Assembly: GCA_903828595.1 (NCBI GenBank)
Contig: CAIKMS010000001.1
Location: forward strand, 1 to 48,895
Length of the DNA: 48,895 nucleotides
From: an uncultured Pseudomonadota bacterium
GTDB taxonomy: Bacteria; Pseudomonadota; Gammaproteobacteria; Steroidobacterales; Steroidobacteraceae
Direction of reading: 5' to 3'
Positions 1 to 9,369 of the stretch are shown in pieces (positions within the stretch are counted from its first letter, which is position 1; the number at the start of each line of letters is the position of its first letter). Made by a program: the position numbers and the translations under genes. A model generated the notes under the pieces. It ran no database searches. It saw only the letters and a program-made list of their open reading frames with translations, and was not told the origin of the DNA.

Positions 1-97
1 CGGGCCGTGCTGTTTTAGCGCTGCCGATCGTAACGATCGTCCACCGCCATATTTCGTCGGGCTTTGATCCCGTCTCCTGTATTCGTGAGGTAATTCC

Positions 98-2179
98 GTG
101 AGCTTTCATCAGCAATCTTTTCAGTTTGGCGCCCATACCGTCACCATAGAGACCGGCGAGATCGCCCGTCAGACCGATGGTGCTGTGATCGTTAAGATGG
201 ACGACACCGTCGTCTTGGTGACCGCCGTTGGTCGCAAAGAAGCCGTTCCTGGTCGGGACTTTTTTCCGCTGACCGTTAATTACATCGAAAAAACCTATGC
301 CGCCGGTCGTATTCCGGGTGGCTTCTTTAAGCGCGAAGGTCGTCCCACCGAGAAAGAGACGCTGACCTCGCGTTTAATCGATCGTCCGATTCGCCCCCTG
401 TTCCCGGAGGCCTTCACCAACGAAGTGCAGGTGGTAGCCACCGTACTGAGTTTGAACCCGGACATTGACGCGGATATCCCGTCTTTAATTGGTGCGTCGG
501 CGGCTCTGGCCATTTCGGGCCTGCCTTTCATGGGTCCGGTGGGTGCGGCGAAGGTCGGCTATCGCGATGGCCAATACCTGCTCAACCCCACCGCGAGCGA
601 GATGAAGACCTCGAAGTTGAATCTGGTCGTTGCCGGCACCGCCCAGGGCGTGCTGATGGTGGAATCCGAGGCAGACGGCCTGTCAGAAGAAGTCATGCTG
701 GGTGCGGTGGCCTTCGGTCACGCGCAGATGCAGGTGGCGATTAACGCGATCAACGCGCTGGCAGCAGCCGTTGCCAAGCCGGCGTTCAAGTGGGAAGCCC
801 CCGCGGCTGACACCGAGCTGGAAGCAACGATTCATAGCCACGCGGCTGAAGGCGTTAAAGCGGCGTATCACATTACGGAAAAAGCGGCGCGTCGCGATCA
901 GATTACAGCCATTCGCAGTGGTGTTATCAGCGCGCTGACCGAAGGTGAGTCGGCCAAGTACAGCGTTGATGCCGTCAAGAAAGTGTTTGGTGATCTGGAG
1001 TACCGCACGGTACGTGACCTGATTTTGTCGGGCGCTCCGCGCATCGACGGTCGTGATCACAAGACGGTACGACCTATCACGATCAAAGTGGGCGTGTTGC
1101 CCCGTACGCACGGATCGGCCTTGTTCACTCGCGGTGAGACCCAAGCCTTGGTGGTGACCACCTTAGGTACTGGCCGTGATGCACAGGTGATCGATGCGTT
1201 GGAAGGTGAGCGCAAAGAGCCGTTCATGCTGCACTACAACTTCCCTCCGTTCAGTGTCGGTGAGACCGGCATGATGGGTTCGCCAAAGCGCCGCGAAATC
1301 GGCCACGGCAACTTAGCTCGTCGCGGAATCTCTGCGGTGATGCCGGATTTGGAGAAATTCCCGTACGTACTGCGCGTGGTGTCAGAGATCCTTGAGTCCA
1401 ACGGCTCCTCGTCGATGGCTTCGGTGTGCGGCACCAGTCTGGCTTTGATGGACGCCGGTGTTCCGATCAAAGCCCCCGTTGCCGGCGTGGCTATGGGTCT
1501 GGTTAAGGAAGGCGATCGCTTCCAGGTGCTGACCGATATCTTGGGTGATGAAGATCACCTGGGCGACATGGACTTTAAGGTAGCCGGTACCAAAGACGGC
1601 ATTACCGCCCTGCAAATGGACATCAAGATCACCAGCATTACCCAGGAAATCATGCAGGTAGCACTGGCCCAGGCCCGTGACGGACGTCTGCACATTCTGG
1701 AGAAGATGAACGCGGTATTGTCCTCGCCACGTCAGACCATGTCTGAGTGGGCGCCGACCATCACCACAATTAAGATCGATCCGGAGAAGATCCGTGAAGT
1801 CATCGGTAAGGGTGGCGCTGTTATTCGGGCAATCACCGAAGAGACCGGTACCACGATCGATATTGATAACGACGGCACCGTACGTATCGCCTCAGTACAT
1901 CAGGCCGCTGCTCGCGAAGCGCAGCGTCGTATTGAGCTGATCACAGCCGATATCGAAGTCGGTCAGGTTTATGAAGGCAAAGTGGTTCGTCTGATGGACT
2001 TCGGCGCCTTTGTGACTATCCTGCCGGGCCGCGACGGTTTGGTGCACATCTCGCAGATTTCCAATGACCGCGTGGAACGCGTCGCCGACGTTCTTAAGGA
2101 AGGCGATACCGTTCGCGTGAAAGTCTTGGAAGTGGATCGTCAGGGCCGAGTTCGACTGTCGATGCGCGACGTCGAGTAA
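98..2179 (+). CDS. pnp: Polyribonucleotide nucleotidyltransferase (PNPase)
   Basis: This is the phosphorolytic 3'-to-5' exoribonuclease of mRNA decay and the RNA degradosome. The 693-residue protein has the full family layout: two RNase PH-like domains joined by a helical linker, then a KH domain (about residues 553-612, with [15 protein letters not shown]) and a C-terminal S1 domain (about 623-691, with GFAF-like DFGAFV and GLVHISQIS). The catalytic segment with conserved aspartates reads [17 protein letters not shown]. The start is GTG, preceded by a GAGG ribosome-binding site. In most gammaproteobacteria rpsO lies just upstream; only 97 bases are visible here and they show no rpsO end. A strong hairpin terminator follows the stop. 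Identity is certain. Confidence 0.98.
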   Translation: MSFHQQSFQFGAHTVTIETGEIARQTDGAVIVKMDDTVVLVTAVGRKEAVPGRDFFPLTVNYIEKTYAAGRIPGGFFKREGRPTEKETLTSRLIDRPIRPLFPEAFTNEVQVVATVLSLNPDIDADIPSLIGASAALAISGLPFMGPVGAAKVGYRDGQYLLNPTASEMKTSKLNLVVAGTAQGVLMVESEADGLSEEVMLGAVAFGHAQMQVAINAINALAAAVAKPAFKWEAPAADTELEATIHSHAAEGVKAAYHITEKAARRDQITAIRSGVISALTEGESAKYSVDAVKKVFGDLEYRTVRDLILSGAPRIDGRDHKTVRPITIKVGVLPRTHGSALFTRGETQALVVTTLGTGRDAQVIDALEGERKEPFMLHYNFPPFSVGETGMMGSPKRREIGHGNLARRGISAVMPDLEKFPYVLRVVSEILESNGSSSMASVCGTSLALMDAGVPIKAPVAGVAMGLVKEGDRFQVLTDILGDEDHLGDMDFKVAGTKDGITALQMDIKITSITQEIMQVALAQARDGRLHILEKMNAVLSSPRQTMSEWAPTITTIKIDPEKIREVIGKGGAVIRAITEETGTTIDIDNDGTVRIASVHQAAAREAQRRIELITADIEVGQVYEGKVVRLMDFGAFVTILPGRDGLVHISQISNDRVERVADVLKEGDTVRVKVLEVDRQGRVRLSMRDVE

Positions 2180-2204
2180 GCTTGTCTTGAGTTAAGACGT
2201 TAGC

Positions 2205-2235
2205 CAACGCGCCGTTAAGGCGCGTTGTGCTTTTT
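2205..2235 (+). terminator. Rho-independent terminator of pnp
   Basis: A perfect 9-bp stem CAACGCGCC / GGCGCGTTG encloses the loop GTTAA. It is followed by TGC and five T, and begins 26 bases after the pnp stop. Confidence 0.85.
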
Positions 2236-2337
2236 AGGCCTCTGCTTTTTTATAGATGAAGGCGACGGGCTGCCCGGTTTTTTAGACGGACTAACCGTTC
2301 GCTTCCCGCCTGGCCGCGTCTTAAACCCAAGGAATTA

Positions 2338-2402
2338 CGGTAGGAGATCGCGGTAGGAGATTGCGGTAGGAGATTGCGGTAGGAGATTGCGGTAAGTGAT
2401 CG
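2338..2402. repeat. Five-copy 13-bp tandem repeat
   Basis: The unit CGGTAGGAGATTG occurs three times exactly (2351-2389). It is flanked by two diverged copies, CGGTAGGAGATCG at 2338-2350 and CGGTAAGTGATCG at 2390-2402. It lies in non-coding DNA between converging genes. The length is not a multiple of three and no reading frame uses it. Confidence 0.9.
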
Positions 2403-2498
2403 GGCTTGCCGAACTTTTAAGCTCACAGACCACGGGCCCTAGGTTGCCTGCGGGTTTGCGACCTTAGGATCTGTCAGACAGGCTTACTTTTAACCCGC

Positions 2499-2539
2499 AA
2501 CAATCTCGGGCGGGCCTTGCGGACCTGCCCGAGATTGTT
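2499..2539 (-). terminator. Long hairpin downstream of phaR
   Basis: A 13-bp perfect stem (2499-2511 with 2527-2539, AACAATCTCGGGC) extends by a G-T wobble and two more pairs. It starts 8 bases beyond the phaR stop. No clear T-tract follows on the minus strand, so it may be an mRNA end-stabilising structure and not an intrinsic terminator. Confidence 0.55.
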
Positions 2540-2546
2540 AAGATCC

Positions 2547-3041
2547 TTAGCCTTGTGGCGGGCTTTCCCCGTCTTTGGTCGTGTGCGGTTTGGTTGCTTG
2601 CACAAACGACTGCAAAAGCGTCTCTTGCATCTGCTGCCAGCGCTGCATGTTCTCGTGCGCCATCGTGGCCATGTTGGTCATGGGGTCTGCTGTCACCATG
2701 GAGCGCAGACGGTCACGCAGTTGCGCCTGTTGGCCGGTGAACAAGCGCAGGCTTTGCTCTAGGTAGTTGCCTACCATCGTTTGCATCGTGCCGCCGTAGG
2801 AGCGAATGACCTGGGCCAGAAAGTCCTGGCTCATCATCGGCTCGCCGTCATGTTCTTGTTCAGAGATCACCTGCAGCAAAATGCTGCGGGTAATATCCTC
2901 TTGACTCTTCTTATCAACGACCGTGAATTCCACCTTATCCATCACTAACTTACGGATGTCATGGAGGGTGATATAACGGCTTTCTACGGTGTCGTAGAGA
3001 CGTCGATTAGGATATTTCTTGATAATTCGCGTTTCGCTCAT
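2547..3041 (-). CDS. phaR: PhaR, polyhydroxyalkanoate synthesis repressor
   Basis: PhaR binds DNA upstream of phasin and PHA genes and also binds PHA granules, releasing repression when polymer accumulates. The N-terminal PHB/PHA accumulation regulator domain is obvious: RIIKKYPNRRLYDT close to the start, then ITLHDIRKLV. A C-terminal PHB_acc domain follows. I chose ATG at 3041 (164 residues). The family begins just before this motif, and AAGGACAG upstream is a good ribosome-binding site; the frame remains open to 3143 but those 34 residues look non-homologous. No PHA synthase or phasin gene is in the window, so the regulon lies elsewhere. The gene implies the organism makes polyhydroxyalkanoate. 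Confidence 0.93.
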   Translation of the reverse strand: MSETRIIKKYPNRRLYDTVESRYITLHDIRKLVMDKVEFTVVDKKSQEDITRSILLQVISEQEHDGEPMMSQDFLAQVIRSYGGTMQTMVGNYLEQSLRLFTGQQAQLRDRLRSMVTADPMTNMATMAHENMQRWQQMQETLLQSFVQATKPHTTKDGESPPQG

Positions 3042-3176
3042 GGTCTGTCCTTGCCCGAAACTGTAGATAAAACAAGCCCTGCCCTTGACAGCGCACGGTC
3101 CCATCATACGCTTTGTGTGGCCTGCAGCAATCCCATCCCGCAAAAGCTCCTAGGTACTTAGCCTAGGGACGGCCGG

Positions 3177-4121
3177 TTAGGGCGGCGTTGGCCAGGCGGG
3201 GATCGACGCCGGTAGTCGGGGTCTCAAAGCCCAGTGCTCCAAGGCCCACTGCAGCATTTCATGGGGTGACGATTGCTGCAGCGAGTGGGGCGGATTAAGG
3301 CCTAAAGCTGTCAGTGCTTGAGCCAGATGGTGGGGGGCTTGGGCCGGATTGACGGGGATGGATCGCTGGCTTTTACTGAGTTTTTGGCCATCGGGCTCTA
3401 CCACCAGCGGCAGATGGCTGTAGTGGGGCACCTTAAATCCTAAAGCCTGTTGCAGCCAGCGCTGGCGCACGGTTTGTGGCCACAGGTCCAGACCTCTAAC
3501 CACCTCGGTAATGCCTTGCTCGGCATCATCAACCACCACGGCTAGCGGGTAGGCATAGAACCCGTCGCGACGGCGTAGCGTGAAGTCACCGCCGCGCTCG
3601 GCGAGGTTTTCGCTATGCCAGCCCTGCTCGGAATCGTAAACGCGCAGGAGTCGGTCGGGGACTCGTACACGCAGCGCGCAGGCACGCTCGGGGTGTTGTG
3701 GGCCTTCGCGGCAGGTGCCTGGGTAGAAGGGTTCAGCTAAGGGGGTGTGTGCGGCGGGCAGATCTCGGCGGCTGCAGCTGCAGGGATAGACTAAACCGCG
3801 GATCGTCAGACGGTTAAGGGCCGCCTCGTAGAGAGCCAGACGCTGGCTTTGGTAGACCACCGGCCCATCCCAGTGCAGAGCAAAGGCCTCTAAGGTCTGC
3901 AGAATGTGCCCGCTGAAGGCCGGGTTAGCCCGACCTTGGTCTATATCCTCAATGCGCACTAACCACTGACCACCTTGGGCACGCGCGGATAACCACGAGC
4001 CTAGCGCGGTGTACAGCGAACCTTGATGCAGTAGGCCCGTGGGTGAGGGCGCAAATCGCCCACGGACCGAACTACTAGCGGTACCGGTCGTCCCGGTCGC
4101 CGTATTGCTTTTCACGCCGTT
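3177..4121 (-). CDS. gluQ: Glutamyl-Q tRNA(Asp) synthetase
   Basis: GluQ-RS is a truncated glutamyl-tRNA synthetase lacking the anticodon-binding half. It charges Glu onto queuosine-34 of tRNA(Asp). Visible signs are RFAPSPTGLLHQGSL (class I HIGH-like region), the zinc site CSC...Y-x3-C (PCSCSRRD and FYPGTC), and KLSKSQRS in place of KMSKS. The length fits. The start is ambiguous: TTG at 4142, GTG at 4121 and GTG at 4112 are all in frame. I chose 4121 because AGGAG lies four bases upstream. Any of these starts lies inside the end of dksA (about 47 bases overlap), so the two genes are translationally coupled, as is common for dksA-gluQ. queF, two genes upstream, also belongs to queuosine synthesis. 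Confidence 0.9.
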   Translation of the reverse strand, partial: NGVKSNTATGTTGTASSSVRGRFAPSPTGLLHQGSLYTALGSWLSARAQGGQWLVRIEDIDQGRANPAFSGHILQTLEAFALHWDGPVVYQSQRLALYEAALNRLTIRGLVYPCSCSRRDLPAAHTPLAEPFYPGTCREGPQHPERACALRVRVPDRLLRVYDSEQGWHSENLAERGGDFTLRRRDGFYAYPLAVVVDDAEQGITEVVRGLDLWPQTVRQRWLQQALGFKVPHYSHLPLVVEPDGQKLSKSQRSIPVNPAQAPHHLAQALTALGLNPPHSLQQSSPHEMLQWALEHWALRPRLPASIPAWPTPP

Positions 4122-5148
4122 CACGGCGCTCCTGAGCTTCAATGGACAGCGTGGCCACCGGACGGGCTTCTAAGCGCTTGATGCCGATTTCTTCACCGGT
4201 TTCCAGGCAGTATCCGTAAGAGCCGTCATCCAGGCGATTAATGGCCTCATCAATTTTGCGGATGAGTTTGCGCTCGCGATCGCGGGTACGCAGCTCTAAG
4301 GAGAACTCCGATTCTAAGGTCGCTCGATCGTTGGGGTCGGGTGGATTGGCCGCCTCATCTTTCATATGAGTCACGGTGCGATCCACTTCCTCCATCAGGT
4401 CGTGTTTCCAGGTCGTGAGGATGTGGCGAAAGTGCTCGGACTGCTCCTTGCTCATGTACTGCTCGCCTTTCTTGGCCAGATACGGCTGCACATTGCGCGG
4501 TCCGGATAACAAGCCTAACGAATCGTAGCCTTCCTCTTCGCCATCAACCGCCGGTGCGGCGATGCGTTCCTTGCTCATACGGGTGGTGATAATTAAGCCC
4601 GATTCCGTGCTGACTGGAGCGGGTGAATTTTTTGCGGCTTTGGGCGCGCTGGGTTTATTGGTGATAGCAGACTCGTTGGGGTTAGGGGTCTCTTTGGGCG
4701 CCTTTTTAGGCGCAACGGCGGCGACCGGCGGCGCTTTGGCTACGGCTGGGACTTTCACCGGATCTGGAGTCTTTGGGGCTGGAGCGGCTTTAGCAGCCAC
4801 TTTGGCGGAGGCCTTGTCGGCGGCTTTGGCCGGTGCTTTGGCAACGGCTTTGGGCACAGCCTTGACGGCTACTTTGGCTAAGGCCTTGCTGGCTACGGGT
4901 TTGGCTGCCGGTTTAGGCGCGGACTTAGTGGCTGCTTTAGCGGGTGCTTTGCTGGCCCCTTTCCCTGCCGACTTCGCTGCAGGCTTGGCCGCAGGCTTAG
5001 CGGCGGGCTTTGCTTTGACGGAAGACTTCGCCACGATCGGTGCCTTTTTTACAGCAGGCTTGGCCGCGGACTTGGTCGCAGGCTTAGCTACTGCCGAGCT
5101 CTTAGCGGCGGTTTTTTTTGTTTTAGGGGCAGTCTTTTTCGTGGGCAT
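4075..5148 (-). CDS. dksA: DksA, C- (zinc-less) type, with long H1-like N-terminal tail
   Basis: DksA binds the RNA polymerase secondary channel and, with ppGpp, drives the stringent response. The C-terminal ~150 residues are clear DksA, including the coiled-coil tip DPNDRA, which keeps the Asp-Asp-Ala residues, then FSLELRTRDRERKLI. Two features stand out. About 200 N-terminal residues are Lys/Ala/Pro-rich (repeated AAKPAAK-like units), resembling histone H1 tails; E. coli DksA is only 151 residues. Also, of the four zinc cysteines only Cys314 remains: the pattern is C-x2-T-x17-S-x2-A (C314, T317, S335, A338). That matches my recollection of the zinc-independent DksA2 of Pseudomonas aeruginosa. 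I chose ATG 5148 (357 residues) because GGAG lies upstream; 5178 is the longest frame. Confidence 0.95.
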   Translation of the reverse strand: MPTKKTAPKTKKTAAKSSAVAKPATKSAAKPAVKKAPIVAKSSVKAKPAAKPAAKPAAKSAGKGASKAPAKAATKSAPKPAAKPVASKALAKVAVKAVPKAVAKAPAKAADKASAKVAAKAAPAPKTPDPVKVPAVAKAPPVAAVAPKKAPKETPNPNESAITNKPSAPKAAKNSPAPVSTESGLIITTRMSKERIAAPAVDGEEEGYDSLGLLSGPRNVQPYLAKKGEQYMSKEQSEHFRHILTTWKHDLMEEVDRTVTHMKDEAANPPDPNDRATLESEFSLELRTRDRERKLIRKIDEAINRLDDGSYGYCLETGEEIGIKRLEARPVATLSIEAQERRERREKQYGDRDDRYR

Positions 5149-5182
5149 TTCCGGCTCCAGTGTTGCACGGCTCAACACAACG

Positions 5183-5188
5183 ATTATA
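5183..5188 (-). promoter_or_regulatory. Candidate -10 box for dksA-gluQ
   Basis: On the minus strand this reads TATAAT, a perfect sigma-70 -10 hexamer, about 35 bases before the dksA start. I could not find a matching -35 hexamer at 16-18 bp, so support is the -10 and its position only. Confidence 0.4.
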
Positions 5189-5308
5189 GCGTGAGTGCTT
5201 CCAACGGCGAGGGCACATCATCAGCCCGGGGTAGGGATGGCTAATGGCCCACGCGATCTATCTAAGGCTCGATTGTGTCTGTTAGCGAACGATTTATAAA
5301 GTCACGTT

Positions 5309-5716
5309 TTAAGGCAGAACTACCGCAGGTGCAGCAACCCAGCCCTGGGCACGGTGCTCAACCACTACCGAGGTGTAGATACCGCCGCGAACGTTAAACT
5401 TGCCGGTTAGACGCATGAAGCGCGGCTGGGTGGCCTGAGCCAGAGTTCTTAAGATCTCATTGGTAATCGCCTCGTGGAAGGCGCCGCGCTCGCGGAAAGA
5501 CCACATGTAGAGCTTTAATGATTTAAGTTCCACACACGCCTGATCCGGAACGTATTCCAGCTCCAACTGAGCAAAGTCCGGCTGACCGGTTTTAGGGCAC
5601 AGGCAGGTGAATTCGGGAATCGAGATCCGGATCGTGAAGTCCGTGTCTGGATTCGGGTTTTGAAAGGTGTCGACGTGGTTTTGCGGCTGGGTTGGGAAGC
5701 TCACGGAAGGCAACAC
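5309..5716 (-). CDS. queF: NADPH-dependent 7-cyano-7-deazaguanine reductase, short (type I)
   Basis: QueF reduces preQ0 to preQ1 in queuosine synthesis. The protein is 135 residues, the short unimodular type like Bacillus YkvM, not the two-module E. coli type. The catalytic cysteine lies in [15 protein letters not shown]. The QueF motif is [13 protein letters not shown], and the substrate-binding glutamate region is FHEAITN. The start shown is GTG at 5716, but TTG 5713 or GTG 5704 are equally possible and no ribosome-binding site decides it. Together with gluQ this makes two queuosine-pathway genes on the same strand around dksA. Confidence 0.93.
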   Translation of the reverse strand: MLPSVSFPTQPQNHVDTFQNPNPDTDFTIRISIPEFTCLCPKTGQPDFAQLELEYVPDQACVELKSLKLYMWSFRERGAFHEAITNEILRTLAQATQPRFMRLTGKFNVRGGIYTSVVVEHRAQGWVAAPAVVLP

Positions 5717-5864
5717 TCCAATCTGTCAAGTGGTCGTTTTTGAGGGTTGCGTACTTTACACTACGCGGACTACGGGCACCACGTGAGTGGTTGCCTTGAA
5801 AGTTTATCCATAAAACCACGCCTCGCGGGCGTGGTACGGCGCTACTCCTAATCCAAGGCAATCG

Positions 5865-8800
5865 ATGCGACTCTCCAAGCTCAAGTTGGCCGGTTTTAAG
5901 TCATTCGTGGACCCCACCCAAGTCCACTTCCCCAGTAACCTGACCGGCGTGGTCGGGCCTAACGGTTGCGGTAAATCCAACATCATTGATGCGGTACGTT
6001 GGGTGATGGGTGAGATTTCCGCCAAGCATCTGCGCGGTACGGAAATGGCCGACGTCATTTTCAATGGCTCCGGTGGCCGTAAGCCTGTCAGTGCCGCCTC
6101 GGTGGAGCTGGTCTTCGATAACACCGACGGGGTGATTAGCGGGCCTTATGCGGCTTACGCTGAAGTCTCGTTAAAGCGCGTGGTCACGCGTGACGGACAG
6201 TCCACTTACTACATCAATGGTGCGCGTTGCCGTCGCAAAGACATCACTCAGCTGTTTTTGGGCACCGGTTTAGGTAGCCGCTCCTACGCGATTATCGAGC
6301 AGGGCATGATCTCGCGTCTGATCGAAGCCAAGCCTGATGACCTGCGTGCCTTTCTCGAGGAAGCCGCCGGCATCTCAAAATACAAGGAGCGTCGTCGCGA
6401 GACCGAAAATCGCATGGCGCACACGCGTGAGAATCTGGATCGACTCAATGATCTGCGCGAGGAGCTGGAAAAACAGATTAATCGACTCACCCGCCAGGCC
6501 CAGACCGCGCGTCGATATCAAACTCTTAAAGAAGAAGAGCGCAAGCTGCGTGCTGAATTATTAGCCTTAAAGCTGCGTGATTTAAGCGCTGAGGCTGCTA
6601 CTCGTGAGGCCGTGGCCGCCGAGCAAGAACTGCATCTGCAGGCCACGCTGGCGCAGTTGCGTGCTACCGAGGCGGCCGGTGAACTGGCGCGTGAACTGCA
6701 TGCCACACGTACCGAGGAACTGAATCAGGTACAGGGTCGGCATTACCAGGTCGGTGCAGAAGTCACCCGCGGTAGTCAGGCTATTGCTCATGCGCGTGAG
6801 CTGCGTGCCCGGGCACGAGCGGACTTGGATCAAGCCGAGGCCGAACGGCTAGAGGCGGCCGCTTTGTTAGGGCGCGATCAAGCCGAGATCGATACGTTGC
6901 AGCAGGCAGTAGCCGAGCTTGAGCCGCAGTTGGTGAGTTTAAAGAGCGCGGAGACATTGTCGGCTGAGGCTTTAGAGCAGGCGGGTGCGGCTACGCAAGC
7001 CTGGCAGTCGGGCTGGGAAGGTTTTAGCCGCCAGGTGGCTGAGGCTAATCAAAAGGCCATGGTGGAGCGCGCGCGCATCGAGCAGCTTGAGGGCCGACTG
7101 CGACGTAGCATGACCGCGCAAGAGCGCGTGCACGTCGAGCGCGACACCTTAGCCGCGCGCGATACCAGCGCTGAACTCAGCGCTCTGCAAACGCGTGTTG
7201 AGGCGCAAGCCGCTGAGCTACGCACCGCACAAGACGCCTTAAAAGTGGTGCTCTTTGGTATCGATGCGGCTCGCGCCGAGGAACGTCGACTGCAGGCAGA
7301 TACCGATCGCGCGCGCAGCGACATGCAAAAGTTACGTGGGCAGCTGTTGTCGGCTGAGGCCTTGCAGCAGGCCGCTCTGGGTACCAGTAAGGGTCAGTTG
7401 GTGAGTTGGCTGACTAGCCAGGGCCTAAGTGACCGACCGCGTTTGGCCCAACAGTTAAGCGTGGACGCCGGCTGGGAACGTGCTGTTGAAACGGTGCTGG
7501 GTGGCTATCTGGAAGCGGTATCCGTTACCGGGCTTGAGCCCCTCGCGCAGCTGTTGGGGCAATTGCCGGGCGGTGCCGTGAGCTTTGTCAGTGACAGTAG
7601 CGCAGACACGCCGATGGTCGCTGGCGCTTTAGCCGCGCACGTGCGGGGGCCTTCGGCGGTGGCCAGCTTACTGCACGGTGTTATGGCAGTTGATAGCCTA
7701 GATGAGGCATTAGCGCAGCGCGCTTTGCTTGCGCCAGGCCAGTCACTGATCACTCGCGATGGTGTGTGGTTGGGCGAGCATTGGTTGCGCGTGAGTCGCG
7801 CAACCGAGGCGCGGACCGGTGTTATTGAGCGTGAGAAAGAGTTACGTGCGCTGCGTGATGCGTTCACGCAGGCTGAAGCTCACTTCAATGAATTGCAGGC
7901 GAGCTTAGAGCAGATTCGCGCGCAGCTGAAAGTGTCGGACCAGGCTCGTGATGAGGCACAAGCGTCGGTGAACCGATCGCACCGCGCTCACGTTGAAACT
8001 CAAGGCAGCTACGAGTCGTTGCGTATGCGCAGCGAACAGGCTCAAGAGCGGCTAACTCGGTTGGTTAATGAGGCGACCGAGTTGGCCGCTGAAATCACCA
8101 CGGTCGAGGAGGAAACGCGCGCGGCGCGCGCGCGTTTAGAGGCAGCCGTCGATGGCATGCATGCCTTAGAGTCGCAGCGCGCAGGCCTGGAAGAAGAGCG
8201 AGAAGCGTTACGCGAGAACTTAACTGCCGCACGCACGCGAGCGCAAAGCGATCGGGCGGCCAGCCAAGAGGTTGCTATCCGTGTTGAATCGCGTCGTTCA
8301 TCGCTGGCGTCGTTACAAAATAATTTGACGCGCGTAGAGTCACGTATTGGTTCATTAACCACGCGGCGTGATGAATTAATGGCGCAGTTAGCAGCGGGTG
8401 AGGAGCCTCTCGCGCAATTAGAAGCTCAACAAGAAGGTCTATTGAGCGCGCGGCTTGACGTCGAACGCGAGCTGGTCGCAGCGCGCGAGGCTTTGGAGAG
8501 TGCAGATCAGGAGTTTAGGGCCACCGATTCCGCGCGCCTGTTGGCTGAAGCGGCGGTGGAAGCCGGTCGCAGTGGTGTTAATGCGGCGTTATTAGCTGCG
8601 CAAGAGATTCGTATACGACGAGAGTCTGTACAAGAGCAATTTGCGGCCACCCAGTTTGTCTTTGAGGACGTCTTAGGCACGTTGACTGCTGAAGCGGTGA
8701 GCAGTGACTGGGAGGGCTCGCTGTCGGCGGTCACTGAGCGTATCGACAAGTTAGGCCCCGTGAATCTGGCTGCTATCGATGAGTTGCGCGAGCAGACCGA

Positions 8801-9365
8801 GCGTAAGGACTACATCGATAAGCAGTTCAATGACCTGATGGAAGCGCTTAACACGCTGGAGCAAGCGATTCGAAAGATCGACAAGGAAACCCGTTCACGG
8901 TTCCAGGATACCTTTGACAAGGTCAACACCGGACTGCAGGAAAAATTCCCCCGCCTGTTCGGCGGTGGTCAGGCGTATTTGGAAATGACCGGTGAGGATG
9001 TCTTGTCGGCCGGTGTGGCGGTCATGGCACGACCCCCGGGTAAGCGCAACGTCACGATCAGTCAGTTGTCCGGTGGCGAGAAAGCGCTTACCGCGGTTGC
9101 CTTGGTGTTTTCCATCTTCGAACTCAACCCGGCGCCGTTCTGTCTGCTCGATGAGGTGGACGCACCTTTAGATGAGCACAACGTGGGACGCTTCTGCGAG
9201 ATCGTGCGCGAGATGTCCGAGCGGGTTCAGTTCCTGTTCATCACGCATAACAAGAGCACCATGGAGCTTGCCAGCCAGTTGCTGGGTGTGACCATGACCG
9301 AACCGGGCGTGTCGCGCTTGGTGGCTGTTGATGTGGATGAGGCCTTGCGCCTGGCGGTAAATTAG
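5865..9365 (+). CDS. smc: Chromosome segregation ATPase SMC
   Basis: SMC is the ATPase of the bacterial condensin Smc-ScpAB. The 1166-residue protein has the Walker A motif GPNGCGKSN at residues 31-39. It then has a coiled coil rich in Glu/Arg/Ala/Gln, a globular hinge around residues 500-660, a second coiled coil, the signature QLSGGEKALTA near 1067, and Walker B FCLLDEVDAPLDE from residue 1092. AAGG eight bases upstream supports ATG 5865. Its partners scpA and scpB are at 22.3-24.1 kb, so the organism uses Smc-ScpAB and not MukBEF. zipA follows after 4 bases, so they are co-transcribed. Confidence 0.98.
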   Translation: MRLSKLKLAGFKSFVDPTQVHFPSNLTGVVGPNGCGKSNIIDAVRWVMGEISAKHLRGTEMADVIFNGSGGRKPVSAASVELVFDNTDGVISGPYAAYAEVSLKRVVTRDGQSTYYINGARCRRKDITQLFLGTGLGSRSYAIIEQGMISRLIEAKPDDLRAFLEEAAGISKYKERRRETENRMAHTRENLDRLNDLREELEKQINRLTRQAQTARRYQTLKEEERKLRAELLALKLRDLSAEAATREAVAAEQELHLQATLAQLRATEAAGELARELHATRTEELNQVQGRHYQVGAEVTRGSQAIAHARELRARARADLDQAEAERLEAAALLGRDQAEIDTLQQAVAELEPQLVSLKSAETLSAEALEQAGAATQAWQSGWEGFSRQVAEANQKAMVERARIEQLEGRLRRSMTAQERVHVERDTLAARDTSAELSALQTRVEAQAAELRTAQDALKVVLFGIDAARAEERRLQADTDRARSDMQKLRGQLLSAEALQQAALGTSKGQLVSWLTSQGLSDRPRLAQQLSVDAGWERAVETVLGGYLEAVSVTGLEPLAQLLGQLPGGAVSFVSDSSADTPMVAGALAAHVRGPSAVASLLHGVMAVDSLDEALAQRALLAPGQSLITRDGVWLGEHWLRVSRATEARTGVIEREKELRALRDAFTQAEAHFNELQASLEQIRAQLKVSDQARDEAQASVNRSHRAHVETQGSYESLRMRSEQAQERLTRLVNEATELAAEITTVEEETRAARARLEAAVDGMHALESQRAGLEEEREALRENLTAARTRAQSDRAASQEVAIRVESRRSSLASLQNNLTRVESRIGSLTTRRDELMAQLAAGEEPLAQLEAQQEGLLSARLDVERELVAAREALESADQEFRATDSARLLAEAAVEAGRSGVNAALLAAQEIRIRRESVQEQFAATQFVFEDVLGTLTAEAVSSDWEGSLSAVTERIDKLGPVNLAAIDELREQTERKDYIDKQFNDLMEALNTLEQAIRKIDKETRSRFQDTFDKVNTGLQEKFPRLFGGGQAYLEMTGEDVLSAGVAVMARPPGKRNVTISQLSGGEKALTAVALVFSIFELNPAPFCLLDEVDAPLDEHNVGRFCEIVREMSERVQFLFITHNKSTMELASQLLGVTMTEPGVSRLVAVDVDEALRLAVN

Positions 9366-9369
9366 AGCT

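Larger units (their letters stand above)
2180..2546. other. Gene-free interval between pnp and phaR
   Basis: This 367-base interval between two converging genes holds no credible coding region. It contains the pnp terminator (2205-2235), a weak second hairpin CGGG-CTG-CCCG at 2266-2276 followed by six T, a 13-bp tandem array (2338-2402) and a long hairpin next to the phaR stop (2499-2539). Confidence 0.8.

Noticed and set aside
1..97. Tail of rpsO before pnp
   Set aside because: Translation in all forward frames does not show the conserved S15 C-terminus. Only a short CGATCG-TAA-CGATCG inverted repeat is visible.
683..1144. 153-residue minus-strand frame inside pnp, and similar long frames inside smc, gyrA, rpsA and aroA
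   Set aside because: They are shadows of strongly conserved genes on the other strand, common in GC-rich DNA, and show no family features.
2338..2402. The 13-bp array as a replication-origin iteron set
   Set aside because: No rep or dnaA gene, no AT-rich unwinding region and no DnaA boxes nearby; surrounding genes are ordinary chromosomal ones.
4562..5194. 210-residue hydrophobic Ala/Leu/Gly open frame on the plus strand
   Set aside because: It is the reverse complement of the Lys/Ala/Pro repeats of dksA. The apparent membrane protein is a composition artefact, with no ribosome-binding site.
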